Shown in pieces: positions 1-7,647 of a stretch of DNA of 64,000 bases (positions are counted from its first letter, which is position 1; the number at the start of each line of letters is the position of its first letter). The notes beneath the pieces are model-generated. The model worked only from the letters and a program-made list of their open reading frames with translations, had not been told where the DNA came from and ran no database searches. The DNA lies in contig OZ242171.1 of the NCBI GenBank assembly GCA_965205525.1, positions 1,612,001 to 1,676,000 of the forward strand, in the 5' to 3' direction. Position numbers and translations under genes: made by a program. The stretch comes from G965205525 sp965205525. GTDB taxonomy: Bacteria; Pseudomonadota; Gammaproteobacteria; JABABF01.

Positions 1-315
1 CTCAGCACTGAAATTGAGCGCCGCGTATACATCCTGCACCCCCAGGCCAAGAACGAAGGCTCGGTGGAAATACTGAGTTTTGACGGGGCTGCCGGCACTG
101 ATTTCTCCCAGCGGGCGGCACCGCCTAACCTCGGCATACTGATGCTGCGCTTTCCAGTCGCCGATGCCGCCGGGCTCGCCCGCGAACTGAAGAAGAAGGG
201 CGCAGCAATTGTCGCAGGGCCAAGCCAGGTCAAGCTGCACGGCTATGGCAAAAGCGAGCTTTTCGCCCTGCGCTCGCCGGAGGGCGCATGGCTGGAGTTT
301 TTCACCAAGATTTGA
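1..315 (+). CDS. VOC-family protein, C-terminal part (cut by window start)
   Basis: The reading frame is open from base 1, so the gene begins outside the window. The visible 104 residues align without gaps with the second VOC (glyoxalase/dioxygenase fold) domain of the gene at 906-1898; shared blocks include KNEGSVEIL, PPNLG and SPEGAWLEFF (TPEGAWLEFF in the partner). VOC domains often bind a divalent metal and act on small substrates, but nothing here identifies a substrate. The next gene starts 50 bases downstream. Together with 366-3426 it forms a duplicated VOC plus 157-residue-protein module. Family membership is secure; the function is unknown. Confidence 0.8.
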   Translation, partial: LSTEIERRVYILHPQAKNEGSVEILSFDGAAGTDFSQRAAPPNLGILMLRFPVADAAGLARELKKKGAAIVAGPSQVKLHGYGKSELFALRSPEGAWLEFFTKI

Positions 316-365
316 GTGCTCCCGCGGGAGTATGAATGAATATCACTGAAGCAGGAGACAACCTC

Positions 366-839
366 ATGTCCAATGTCAAAGAAATCATGCCTCTGCTGGC
401 TCGGCACGAAGGTGTCTGGGATGGCGTATATCGCTACTACAACGAGAACGGCGACAAGATTGACGAGCACAAATCACGCTTGATATGCCGCTTCCCGGAG
501 GAAGGCGAACACGAGTATCACCAGACCAACCACTACACGTGGGAGGATGGTCGGACCGAGGAGCGAGATTTTCTCACGCGGGTGCGCGACGGGCGCATCT
601 GGTTCAGCGGCGAAATTGACGGCTGGGCGGCAGAGGTGCCCTTGGACGAACACAAACGCTCCGTCATGCTGCACTGGGTGCGCAAAGATCTGCCGGACGC
701 ATATCTGTATGAAATGATCCAGATCAGCGACTGCGGACGCTATCGCAACCGGGTATGGCAGTGGATCAAGGCCGGCAAGCTATTCCAGCGCACCCTGATT
801 GATGAGGCCAAGATCTCCGATGATTGGCGGGATTATTAA
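366..839 (+). CDS. DUF3598-like (lipocalin-type) hypothetical protein, paralogue A
   Basis: A 157-residue protein, about 70% identical by eye to the product of 2953-3426. An in-frame ATG lies at 336, but 366 is the better start: AGGAGA sits just upstream of it, and it gives exactly the length of the paralogue. Conserved blocks are MPLLARHEGVW near the N-terminus, YTWEDGRTEERDF and WFSGEI in the middle, and ISDCGRYR near the C-terminus. The pattern (a G-x-W motif at the N-terminus, then alternating short strands) resembles DUF3598/lipocalin-like barrels, which bind small molecules or modify bilins in other groups. No signal peptide, so probably cytosolic. The family assignment is from memory and tentative. 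Confidence 0.7.
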   Translation: MSNVKEIMPLLARHEGVWDGVYRYYNENGDKIDEHKSRLICRFPEEGEHEYHQTNHYTWEDGRTEERDFLTRVRDGRIWFSGEIDGWAAEVPLDEHKRSVMLHWVRKDLPDAYLYEMIQISDCGRYRNRVWQWIKAGKLFQRTLIDEAKISDDWRDY

Positions 840-905
840 TGGGGGCAGTCAAGTGCAGACTCCCGCTGAAAGTTAAAAACCCGCACGCGCATCGCTCCGT
901 CCAAT

Positions 906-1898
906 ATGCGGGCTAAGCAGACCGCCGGCAAGCCGCATTTAACCGCTGGCTTAACCGCTGGCTTTCGGGAGGCAGTGCTGAGTGTCAGCGATCTGCAGGG
1001 CTACACTGATTTCTTCTCGGGGCTGGCCGGCTGGGAGCAATGCGCCAAGAGTGATACCGATCGGAGACTGCTTCGCCTGTGGGGACTGAATGAAAAGGTC
1101 AGCGCTCGGGAAGTGCTGATGCGCGCCCCTGGCAGCCGCATGGGTTTTGTGCGCCTCGTGCAATTCCTAGGTGCGAAACAGCGGCAAATCCGCTCCAACG
1201 ACCAGAGCTGGGATACCGGCGGCATCTTTGACATCAATGTGCGGGTGAAAAATCTAGACCGCATTGCCGCTGCCATGCAGGCGCAGAATTGGCAGGGAGT
1301 GGCAGAGCCCAATGTATTCCAATTCGGCCCCTTCCAGGTGAAAGAATGGCTGGCTCGGGGCCCGGACGGCGTCCGCTTTGCGCTGATTGAGCGCATTGAC
1401 CCGCCTCTTGAGGAGGCACTCCCGCCCCAGGGATTCAGCCGAGCATTCAACTCCACCCAAATCGTAAAAGACATGGAGAAAACGCGAGATTTCTACACAG
1501 GCACCCTCGGATTTAAAAGCTATTTAGAAAGCACCCAGGTGAATGAAAAGCCCGGTCCCAGCGTACTGGGCCTGCCCTACAACCTCAGCACCTCCGTCAA
1601 GTATCGGGCTGCCCTGCTCAATCCGCTGGACAAAAACGAGGGCTCGGTGGAGATACTCCGCTTTGACGGGGTCACCGGCGCGGATTTTAAAGAGCGGGGC
1701 GCACCTCCCAACCTAGGCATGCTGATGCTGCGCTTTCCCACCGAAGATGCCCTCGTCTTTGCTCGGGAGCTGAAGCAAAAAGGTGTGACGATCGCCGCCG
1801 GACCAGGACGGGTGGATCTGCCTGGCTACGGGACATGCGAGCTTTTCGCCCTGCGGACGCCGGAGGGCGCGTGGCTGGAGTTTTTCACAGAGGTGTGA
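906..1898 (+). CDS. Two-domain VOC-family protein
   Basis: 330 residues with two VOC-fold repeats. The first runs from about residue 20 to 150 (begins FREAVLSVSDLQGYTDFF, ends around DGVRFALIER). The second runs from about 180 to 330 (NSTQIVKDMEKTRDFYTGT through TPEGAWLEFFTEV). Tandem VOC domains are typical of extradiol dioxygenases and glyoxalase-like enzymes, but I cannot identify a clear metal triad or substrate. The second domain is closely related to the truncated protein at the window start, showing a local duplication. It converges with the lipoprotein gene, whose stop lies 12 bases away. Confidence 0.8.
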   Translation: MRAKQTAGKPHLTAGLTAGFREAVLSVSDLQGYTDFFSGLAGWEQCAKSDTDRRLLRLWGLNEKVSAREVLMRAPGSRMGFVRLVQFLGAKQRQIRSNDQSWDTGGIFDINVRVKNLDRIAAAMQAQNWQGVAEPNVFQFGPFQVKEWLARGPDGVRFALIERIDPPLEEALPPQGFSRAFNSTQIVKDMEKTRDFYTGTLGFKSYLESTQVNEKPGPSVLGLPYNLSTSVKYRAALLNPLDKNEGSVEILRFDGVTGADFKERGAPPNLGMLMLRFPTEDALVFARELKQKGVTIAAGPGRVDLPGYGTCELFALRTPEGAWLEFFTEV

Positions 1899-1910
1899 AT
1901 ACCCCGCTTA

Positions 1911-2852
1911 TTATTCTTCGGCGCGAAGACCCACTTGAAACCAGCGCAGGTTCATGCCGATGACCTGGGCCCCGACATCGGCCCAGGTGTAGGTCATGGT
2001 GTAGCCGCTCTCGTCCAGAAGACCGAGCTTCAGGATCGCCTGCCCGGAGCCCAAATAGGTAAGCTGCGCAAGCTGTACGGAATAACCGGTGGTCGTGCCA
2101 TCCGCTACGGACAGGGGCACTATCTGCCCCTCGCTGTGAATGCGAAATCCCCGGACAAACAGCCAGCCATCCCCTTCTTCTTTCAGCCCCAGCCGCTTCT
2201 GCTGTATTCCCATCCAGCCCTGGTAGTAGCGGAGCCGGCGCCCGGCATGCAATGTTTCTTCTTCCTCTTCGCAGGGGCGTGTCCAGCTATGCAGACCCTC
2301 TTTATCCAGGCGAAAACGCTCGCGGATGCAGGCGGAGCCGAGCGCCCAGCCAGGAGGGATTTGACAGCCCTCCCCCGCCTGAGTACCGACGAATGCGCCT
2401 TCCTCGGGGCGCCACAGCACATCACAGCCCTCGGCAGGACGCAAGGTCTGCAAGGGAATATCCCCCGTCTCTTCCAAGAGCGAAGCGGCGACGGTTTCAT
2501 CCCGCGGCAGGAAGGCAACTGCGCGAATGCGCTCGGAGGCAGACTCTAGCTGCAAGGCGTACAGCATGAGGCTGCCCCGCTCATCCTGCTTCGGCGAGCG
2601 CTGCAAAGCCAAGTAGACATGAGGTCCGATGGTGGGGACAGATACCTTCCGCACCACCCGCTGCACGTGCGTGATGGTCTGTTTTTGTCCCTGTTCCTGT
2701 TGCCGCCAGACCTGTTCGTGGTTGTCGTATTCTCCGCCGAACGACAGCAAAAATTCTTGCAAATCTACCCGCTCTGGCTTGGGCGCGCAGGCGATCATCC
2801 CCACTGCCGAGAGACCGAGGAGAAGGGATAGCGATAGTTTGACCGGAAGCAT
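1911..2852 (-). CDS. CpcT/CpeT-like lipoprotein
   Basis: 313 residues. The N-terminus is a lipoprotein signal: a hydrophobic stretch over residues 5-20 ending in the lipobox MIAC with Cys22, so the mature protein should be membrane-anchored. The body has the layout of the CpcT/CpeT (DUF1001) family: a GGEYDNHEQVW block near residue 40, VYLALQRSP, a GCDVLWRPEEGAFVGTQ block near 150, and GLHSWTRP. In cyanobacteria these proteins attach bilins to phycobiliproteins; here there is no sign of phycobiliproteins and the protein is exported, so that role is unlikely. It lies between the two VOC/157-residue modules on the opposite strand. Confidence 0.65.
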   Translation of the reverse strand: MLPVKLSLSLLLGLSAVGMIACAPKPERVDLQEFLLSFGGEYDNHEQVWRQQEQGQKQTITHVQRVVRKVSVPTIGPHVYLALQRSPKQDERGSLMLYALQLESASERIRAVAFLPRDETVAASLLEETGDIPLQTLRPAEGCDVLWRPEEGAFVGTQAGEGCQIPPGWALGSACIRERFRLDKEGLHSWTRPCEEEEETLHAGRRLRYYQGWMGIQQKRLGLKEEGDGWLFVRGFRIHSEGQIVPLSVADGTTTGYSVQLAQLTYLGSGQAILKLGLLDESGYTMTYTWADVGAQVIGMNLRWFQVGLRAEE

Positions 2853-2952
2853 CTGCGCCCTCTGCCAGAAAAGACACTATGCTATATCATTAATGCAACT
2901 TCCTTCAAGTTTGGGGAAGGGTGCAAGAGGTTCGTGAAGCAGGCAGGCAATC

Positions 2953-3426
2953 ATGTCAGCAATCAAGAAAATCATGCCGCTTTTGGCACGGCACGAAGGG
3001 GTGTGGGAAGGCGTATATCGTTATTACGATGCCAAGGGCGGCAAAATTGATGAGCATCAGTCACGCCTGCTGTGCCGTTTTCCAGACGCAGACGAATACG
3101 AGTACCACCAGACCAACTACTACACGTGGGAGGACGGGCGCACCGAGGAGCGGGATTTTCCGGCGAAACTGCGAGACGAGCGCATCTGGTTCAGCGGCGA
3201 AATTGAGGGCTGGGCGGCAGAGCTGCCCTTGGACGATAAAAACCGCACCCTCGTGCTCCATTGGCAGCGTGCGGACATGCCCGGCACCTACCTGTACGAG
3301 TTGATCCATATCAGCGACTGCGGACGCTACCGCAGCCGGATGTGGCAAGGCATCAAAGACGGCAAGACCCTGAGGCGCACCCTGATTGACGAGACCAAGG
3401 TCTCCGACGATTGGCGCAGCCAATAA
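2953..3426 (+). CDS. DUF3598-like hypothetical protein, paralogue B
   Basis: 157 residues, the same length as paralogue A at 366-839, with the same landmarks: MPLLARHEGVWEGVYRYY at residues 8-25, YTWEDGRTEERDF, RIWFSGEIEGWAAE, ISDCGRYR and a C-terminal SDDWRSQ. It starts at an ATG in AGGCAATCATG; the start is supported by the co-linear paralogue. It is divergent from the CpcT/CpeT-like lipoprotein gene across 100 bases. Convergent with pcm, and separated from it by a hairpin-rich gap. Function unknown; a small-molecule-binding barrel is possible. Confidence 0.7.
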   Translation: MSAIKKIMPLLARHEGVWEGVYRYYDAKGGKIDEHQSRLLCRFPDADEYEYHQTNYYTWEDGRTEERDFPAKLRDERIWFSGEIEGWAAELPLDDKNRTLVLHWQRADMPGTYLYELIHISDCGRYRSRMWQGIKDGKTLRRTLIDETKVSDDWRSQ

Positions 3427-3447
3427 GGGCCGGGGGGCAGAGGAAAG

Positions 3448-3530
3448 CAGGCAGGGGATGCGCCGAACCCCATTACCAGGGGCAAGGCGCACCTGCCTGG
3501 CTTCGCCCGGGTTTCCGATTGGGACCGGGC
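3448..3530. terminator. Hairpin pair between convergent genes
   Basis: The gap between paralogue B and pcm contains two inverted repeats. One has CAGGCAGG near 3448 pairing with CCTGCCTG near 3492, with inner GCGCC/GGCGC and CCCC/GGGG pairs. The second has GCCCGG near 3505 pairing with CCGGGC near 3525. Neither is followed by a clear U-run. They may act as a bidirectional terminator or an mRNA 3' end. Confidence 0.35.
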
Positions 3531-3541
3531 AGGAAGGCAGG

Positions 3542-4210
3542 CTAGTCGGCCGTGCCCACCCCTTCACGCAGGGGGACAAAGCGCACCGCTTCCACACAGC
3601 ATTTATCTATTGCATCGCCCTTCCTGCGGTAGACATATAACTCCTGGTGCTCTATCCCTACCGGGATTATCAGACGGCCGCCATCCGCCAGCTGGGCGAA
3701 CAGGCCTTCGGGCACTGCCGCCGGAGCAGCAGTCACCAGAATGACATCAAAGGGGGCATACTCCGGCCAGCCCAAGTTGCCGTCGGCATGCTTGAGAGAT
3801 AGATTGTCAAGCCGCAGACTGCGCAGCCGCTGCCGCGCTTTCTGCAGCAGCACCGACAGCCGCTCCACGCTGTAAACCTTTTCCACCAGCTGCGCCAGCA
3901 CCGCCGCCTGGTAGCCGGAGCCGGTGCCGATTTCCAGCACCTTGGAAGGACGTTCTCCCTGAATGGCAAGCTCGGTCATCAGGGCCACGATGTAGGGCTG
4001 AGAAAGGGTCTGCCCGCAGCCGATAGGCAGCGCAGTGTCCTCGTAGGCTCGGTGGGCCAAGGCTTCATCCAAGAAGATATGACGCGGTACAGCGCGCATG
4101 GCGGCCAGCACCTCTGGGCTGCAGATGCCCTCCCCCTCAATACGGCTAATCAGCCGATCCCGGGTGCGCCGGGAGGTCATGCCAATGCCGTCAAAATCCT
4201 TGCCCGCCAT
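3542..4210 (-). CDS. pcm: Protein-L-isoaspartate O-methyltransferase
   Basis: 222 residues. The enzyme methylates L-isoaspartyl residues of aged proteins using SAM, in the cytosol. The PCMT signature region LPIGCGQTLSQPYIVALM is at residues 61-78 and SAM motif I VLEIGTGSGYQ at 91-101. The ATG at 4210 follows a GGGGGA stretch; an internal ATG 30 bases later is an alternative start. It lies 5 bases downstream of ispF in the same run. In many relatives truD and surE sit between ispF and pcm; here both are missing, so the cluster is shortened. Confidence 0.95.
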   Translation of the reverse strand: MAGKDFDGIGMTSRRTRDRLISRIEGEGICSPEVLAAMRAVPRHIFLDEALAHRAYEDTALPIGCGQTLSQPYIVALMTELAIQGERPSKVLEIGTGSGYQAAVLAQLVEKVYSVERLSVLLQKARQRLRSLRLDNLSLKHADGNLGWPEYAPFDVILVTAAPAAVPEGLFAQLADGGRLIIPVGIEHQELYVYRRKGDAIDKCCVEAVRFVPLREGVGTAD

Positions 4211-4215
4211 CGCCG

Positions 4216-4701
4216 TCAGTCCCCCTTCGCCTCTTCCAGCAGAACTGCCGCCAGAGCTGCGATGCCCTCGCCCCGCCCTACTGCTCCCAGGCCTTCTGCG
4301 CTGGTGGCCTTGAGGTTGACCGCCGTTTCCCCAACTTTCAGGTCGGCGGCAATATTCGCCCGCATCTGCTCTGCGTGCTCTGCCACCCGGGGGATTTCTG
4401 CGATCAGCGTCAGGTCGGCATTCAAGGGATGGCAGTTCCTAGCGGCAGCCAGCTCCACACAGCGGCGCAGCAGCATGCGGCTGTCGGCATTCTGCCAGCG
4501 CACATCGCTATCGGGGAAATGCCGCCCTATGTCACCGAGGCCGGCGGCGCCGAGAATGGCATCGCACAGGGCATGCAACAGCACATCTCCATCGGAGTGC
4601 GCCACAATCCCCTTCTCGCAGGGTATGCGGAGCCCTCCAAGCACCACGGAATCACCGGGACCGAAGCGGTGCATATCAAAGCCTTGACCGATGCGTATCA
4701 C
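4216..4701 (-). CDS. ispF: 2-C-methyl-D-erythritol 2,4-cyclodiphosphate synthase
   Basis: 161 residues, usual for IspF. It forms the cyclic diphosphate in the non-mevalonate isoprenoid pathway. The metal ligands are visible as Asp9 and His11 (GFDMHRF) and His43 (DVLLHALCDAILGA). GLGDIGRHFPD and a conserved TSAEGLG block near the C-terminus confirm the family. Its start overlaps the ispD stop by four bases (ATGA type), so the two are translationally coupled. The next gene is pcm. Confidence 0.97.
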   Translation of the reverse strand: MIRIGQGFDMHRFGPGDSVVLGGLRIPCEKGIVAHSDGDVLLHALCDAILGAAGLGDIGRHFPDSDVRWQNADSRMLLRRCVELAAARNCHPLNADLTLIAEIPRVAEHAEQMRANIAADLKVGETAVNLKATSAEGLGAVGRGEGIAALAAVLLEEAKGD

Positions 4702-5429
4702 GGGCCCGCGCCCTCCTTTTCTGACAGCAGGCTGCGGGCCAGGTGCAGATCCTCTGCCATGGTGATCTTGATGTTGTCCGCACTGCCCTGCACAGCCCGG
4801 GGCCGATGGCCGGCTCGCAGCATGGCCGCCGCTTCATCTCCCATTGTCTCACCCGCATCCTGTGCCGCCTGCAGAGCCTCCCGCAGCAGACCGTAGCGAA
4901 ACATCTGCGGCGTCTGCGCCCGCCAAAGGTTTTCCCGATGCGCCTCCGAAGGAAGAAGATCGCCCGTGTCATCGGCACGGTGCAGGGTGTCGGTCACAGG
5001 GATTGCCAGCAGGCCGCCCACCGGATGCCCGGCAAGCTCCTCCCGCAGGAGCTGTATGCGCTCCGGGGACACGCAGGGACGCACCACGTCATGCACCAGA
5101 ACCCAATCCTCCAAAGCGGCCTGCTCTGCCAGAAAGGCCAGGGCATTCAGAACAGAAGCAGCCCGAGTGGCTCCGCCGATAACCGTTTGCACTCGGGGAT
5201 CAGACGCCGGGGGCAGACTCCGCCAGCAGCTATCCTCGGCAGCAACTGCCACCGTCACCGAAGCAATATCCGGCAGTCCCAAAATGCATTCCAAGGTGCG
5301 CTCCGCAACCGTGCGCTCGCCGAGAAGAAGGTACTGTTTAGGCAGGTCACCGCCGAGTCGCTGACCCCGACCGGCCGCCGGCACCACGGCCCAACAGCGC
5401 ACTGACCGCAGCGGGGCCGCAACTACCAT
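4698..5429 (-). CDS. ispD: 2-C-methyl-D-erythritol 4-phosphate cytidylyltransferase
   Basis: 243 residues; activates MEP with CTP in isoprenoid synthesis. The nucleotide-binding loop VPAAGRGQRLGGDLPKQY is at residues 16-33, with the conserved Arg and Lys. The usual HDAARP motif reads HDVVRPC, a two-residue variant that is worth noting but not disabling on its face. KITMAEDL near the C-terminus is typical. It sits 9 bases downstream of ftsB and overlaps ispF by four bases, giving the classic ftsB-ispD-ispF order. Confidence 0.95.
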   Translation of the reverse strand: MVVAAPLRSVRCWAVVPAAGRGQRLGGDLPKQYLLLGERTVAERTLECILGLPDIASVTVAVAAEDSCWRSLPPASDPRVQTVIGGATRAASVLNALAFLAEQAALEDWVLVHDVVRPCVSPERIQLLREELAGHPVGGLLAIPVTDTLHRADDTGDLLPSEAHRENLWRAQTPQMFRYGLLREALQAAQDAGETMGDEAAAMLRAGHRPRAVQGSADNIKITMAEDLHLARSLLSEKEGAGP

Positions 5430-5438
5430 CGCCGAGTC

Positions 5439-5717
5439 TTAATCCTCTTCAATAAGCCAGATAAATTGCTCGCCTTCGCGAACCATGCCCAGCTCGCGCC
5501 GGGCCCGCTCTTCCACTGCCGTGGGGCTCTGCTGGATTTCACGCAGCTCTGCGTACAGGGTGCGATTGCGCTCCCGCGCCGTCTCGTTGTCCTTTCGCTG
5601 CTGCTCCACTTGGCGCTGCAGCACCTGTCGTTCGCGAATGCCGCCGTCGCCCACCCACAGCCGATGCTGCAAGCCCACTAGGACAATCAGCAGAAATGCA
5701 ATTACCCACCTTGTCAT
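5439..5717 (-). CDS. ftsB: Cell division protein FtsB
   Basis: 92 residues, the expected size. A single membrane segment at residues 4-20 (WVIAFLLIVLVGL) is followed by a periplasmic coiled coil at about 28-62, rich in Gln, Glu and Arg, and a C-terminal EERARRELGMVREGE block typical of FtsB. It works with FtsL and FtsQ in the divisome. Usually it directly follows eno; here about 3.2 kb of acyl-CoA metabolism genes lie between eno and ftsB, while ispD and ispF follow it in normal order. Confidence 0.93.
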   Translation of the reverse strand: MTRWVIAFLLIVLVGLQHRLWVGDGGIRERQVLQRQVEQQRKDNETARERNRTLYAELREIQQSPTAVEERARRELGMVREGEQFIWLIEED

Positions 5718-5765
5718 TTTATTGCCGGGGAGAACAACCGGTAACAGCCGTGCGCGCGCCGGATT

Positions 5766-6950
5766 TCAGCAGATTTCAAACAGGCCAGCGGCACCCATGC
5801 CGCCACCGATACACATGGTCACCACCACATAGCGCACACCCCGGCGACGTCCCTCCAAGAGGGCATGCCCCACCAGCCGGGCGCCGCTCATCCCGTAGGG
5901 ATGGCCGACGGCGATAGCGCCGCCACTGACATTCAGACGATCCTCTGGAATAGCCAGCCGGTCGCGACAGTAAATTACCTGCACGGCAAAAGCCTCGTTC
6001 AGCTCCCACAGACCGATGTCGTCTATTGTCAGGTCGTGCCGCTCCAGCAGCTTTGGCACCGCAAAGACCGGACCGATACCCATCTCATCCGGTGCACAGC
6101 CGACGACGGCTACGCCACGGTAGATCCCGATGGGCTCACAGCCTCGCTTCTCGGCCAGGCCCCGCTCCATCAGCACACAGGCGGCAGCGCCGTCAGAGAG
6201 CTGGGAGGCGTTGCCGGCAGTGATAGTGCCATCCTCGCGAACTGTCTTCAGCCCGGCCAAGGCATCGGCGGCAGTGCCCGGGCGCAGACCCTCGTCCTGG
6301 TAGAGGGTGATCGCCTGACTAGAGGTTTCGCCGGTCTCCTTGTCGGTGACTTTCTTCATAACATTGATCGGCACCAGCTCGTCTTCAAAGCGGCCCGCCT
6401 CCTGGGCGGCGCAAGCGAGTTCTTGGGAGCGCACTCCGTACTCGTCCTGCTGCTCGCGGCTGATGCCATAGCGCTTAGCCACCACCTCGGCGGTGTCCAG
6501 CATCAGCATGTGAACATCCGGATGCATCTCCACAAGCCTTTCATCCCTGTTGCGGTAGCTGTTCATGTGCTCGGTCTGCACCAAGCTGATGGATTCCAAG
6601 CCGCCCCCGACAGCCACCTTCACCTCCTCCTGCACGATTTGCCGAGCGGCAATGGCGATGGCCATCATGCCAGAGGAGCACTGTCGGTCCACGCTCATGG
6701 CCGGCACCTCCACCGGCAGGCCGGCGCGCAGGGACACCAAGCGGGCGATGTTGCCTCCAGTGGTGCCCTGCTGGAGAGCACAGCCCATGACTACATCCTC
6801 CACCTCTTCCGGCACCACGCCAGCGCGATTGAGCGCCGCCTTGACGGCCGCTGCGCCCAGGGTCGGCCCCGGCAGATTGTTAAATGCGCCCCGGTAGGCT
6901 TTCCCAATGGGGGTGCGGGCGGTGGAGACAATGACCGCTTGGGTATTCAT
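5766..6950 (-). CDS. Thiolase (acetyl-CoA C-acyltransferase)
   Basis: 394 residues, full length for the thiolase family, which cleaves 3-ketoacyl-CoA or condenses acyl-CoA units. The nucleophile is Cys91 (DRQCSSGMMA), with His350 (GGAIAVGHPYGMSGA) and Cys380 (MCIGGGMG) completing the active site. It could be degradative (FadA/FadI-like) or biosynthetic (PhaA/AtoB-like); the neighbouring MaoC hydratase and thioesterase fit acyl-CoA turnover, but sequence does not decide. It is the last of a four-gene block inserted between eno and ftsB. It lies 30 bases downstream of the MaoC gene. Confidence 0.93.
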   Translation of the reverse strand: MNTQAVIVSTARTPIGKAYRGAFNNLPGPTLGAAAVKAALNRAGVVPEEVEDVVMGCALQQGTTGGNIARLVSLRAGLPVEVPAMSVDRQCSSGMMAIAIAARQIVQEEVKVAVGGGLESISLVQTEHMNSYRNRDERLVEMHPDVHMLMLDTAEVVAKRYGISREQQDEYGVRSQELACAAQEAGRFEDELVPINVMKKVTDKETGETSSQAITLYQDEGLRPGTAADALAGLKTVREDGTITAGNASQLSDGAAACVLMERGLAEKRGCEPIGIYRGVAVVGCAPDEMGIGPVFAVPKLLERHDLTIDDIGLWELNEAFAVQVIYCRDRLAIPEDRLNVSGGAIAVGHPYGMSGARLVGHALLEGRRRGVRYVVVTMCIGGGMGAAGLFEIC

Positions 6951-6980
6951 AGGCTTGCTATCTCGGAAAGAAAAATGAAT

Positions 6981-7445
6981 TCAGCTGCCCACCAGACTCA
7001 TGGTCAGCCATTCCGCCACCATCGCGGGTTTTTCTCCGCCGCGTATTTCTACGGTTACCTCCATCTTGAGTATCCACTGCCCTTTATTGCGCTCGCTCAC
7101 TTCGCGGAGGACGACACGCCCTCGCACCTCGCTGCCCTCCTTGACAGGCGTGATAAAGCGCACCCGTTCAAAGCCGTAGTTGACAAACAGGGTGGCCCCC
7201 TCGGGGGAGTAGGAGATGCTCTCCATCATGCGGGGCAGAAGAGAGAGGGTGAGCAGACCGTGGGCGATGGTGGTGCCGAAGGGGCCGGCGGCGGCCCGCT
7301 CCGGGTCTACGTGGATGTACTGGTGATCCATGGTGGCATCGGCAAAGGCGTTGATCAGCGCCTGGTCTATCCGCACCCAGTCAGAGCAGCCCATCTCGCT
7401 GTCCACGCTGTCACGCAATTCTTGGATTGACCTGCTCTTCGCCAT
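6981..7445 (-). CDS. MaoC-type (R)-specific enoyl-CoA hydratase
   Basis: 154 residues forming a single hot-dog domain. The hydratase motif is visible with Asp40 and His45 (TMDHQYIHVDPE), followed by GPFGTTIAHGLLTLSL at about 54-69. Such enzymes hydrate trans-2-enoyl-CoA to (R)-3-hydroxyacyl-CoA. It sits directly upstream of the thiolase and is probably co-transcribed with it from a promoter near 7530-7557. NodN-like dehydratases share this fold, so the exact substrate is open. Confidence 0.9.
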   Translation of the reverse strand: MAKSRSIQELRDSVDSEMGCSDWVRIDQALINAFADATMDHQYIHVDPERAAAGPFGTTIAHGLLTLSLLPRMMESISYSPEGATLFVNYGFERVRFITPVKEGSEVRGRVVLREVSERNKGQWILKMEVTVEIRGGEKPAMVAEWLTMSLVGS

Positions 7446-7529
7446 GGCGAGCGACCCCTAATGCACAAACCGCCTAAGAAGGCCGCTCATTGTACCGTGC
7501 ATTCGATTGAATATTCCTCTCCATCCAAA

Positions 7530-7557
7530 ATCATTGAAAAAATCTTCTCAAGGTCAA
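7530..7557 (-). promoter_or_regulatory. Candidate sigma70 promoter for MaoC-thiolase
   Basis: On the minus strand TTGACC (7557-7552) is followed after 16 bases by AATGAT (7535-7530). The matches to consensus are 5/6 and 4/6. It lies about 85 bases upstream of the MaoC start, in the 202-base gap after the thioesterase gene, which is the AT-richest stretch nearby. I see no other gene in this gap. Confidence 0.4.
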
Positions 7558-7647
7558 GCCACCGGTATAGGTGCCGCGCACTGCCCCGTAATACAAGTTA
7601 ATAAATGTGCGCATGTGTCCTGGAGCCAGAGCAGTTATCACTTGGTG

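Noticed and set aside
5865..7430. A 521-codon plus-strand frame opposite the thiolase and MaoC genes.
   Set aside because: It lies wholly antisense to two well-identified genes; such long frames arise from GC-rich third positions.
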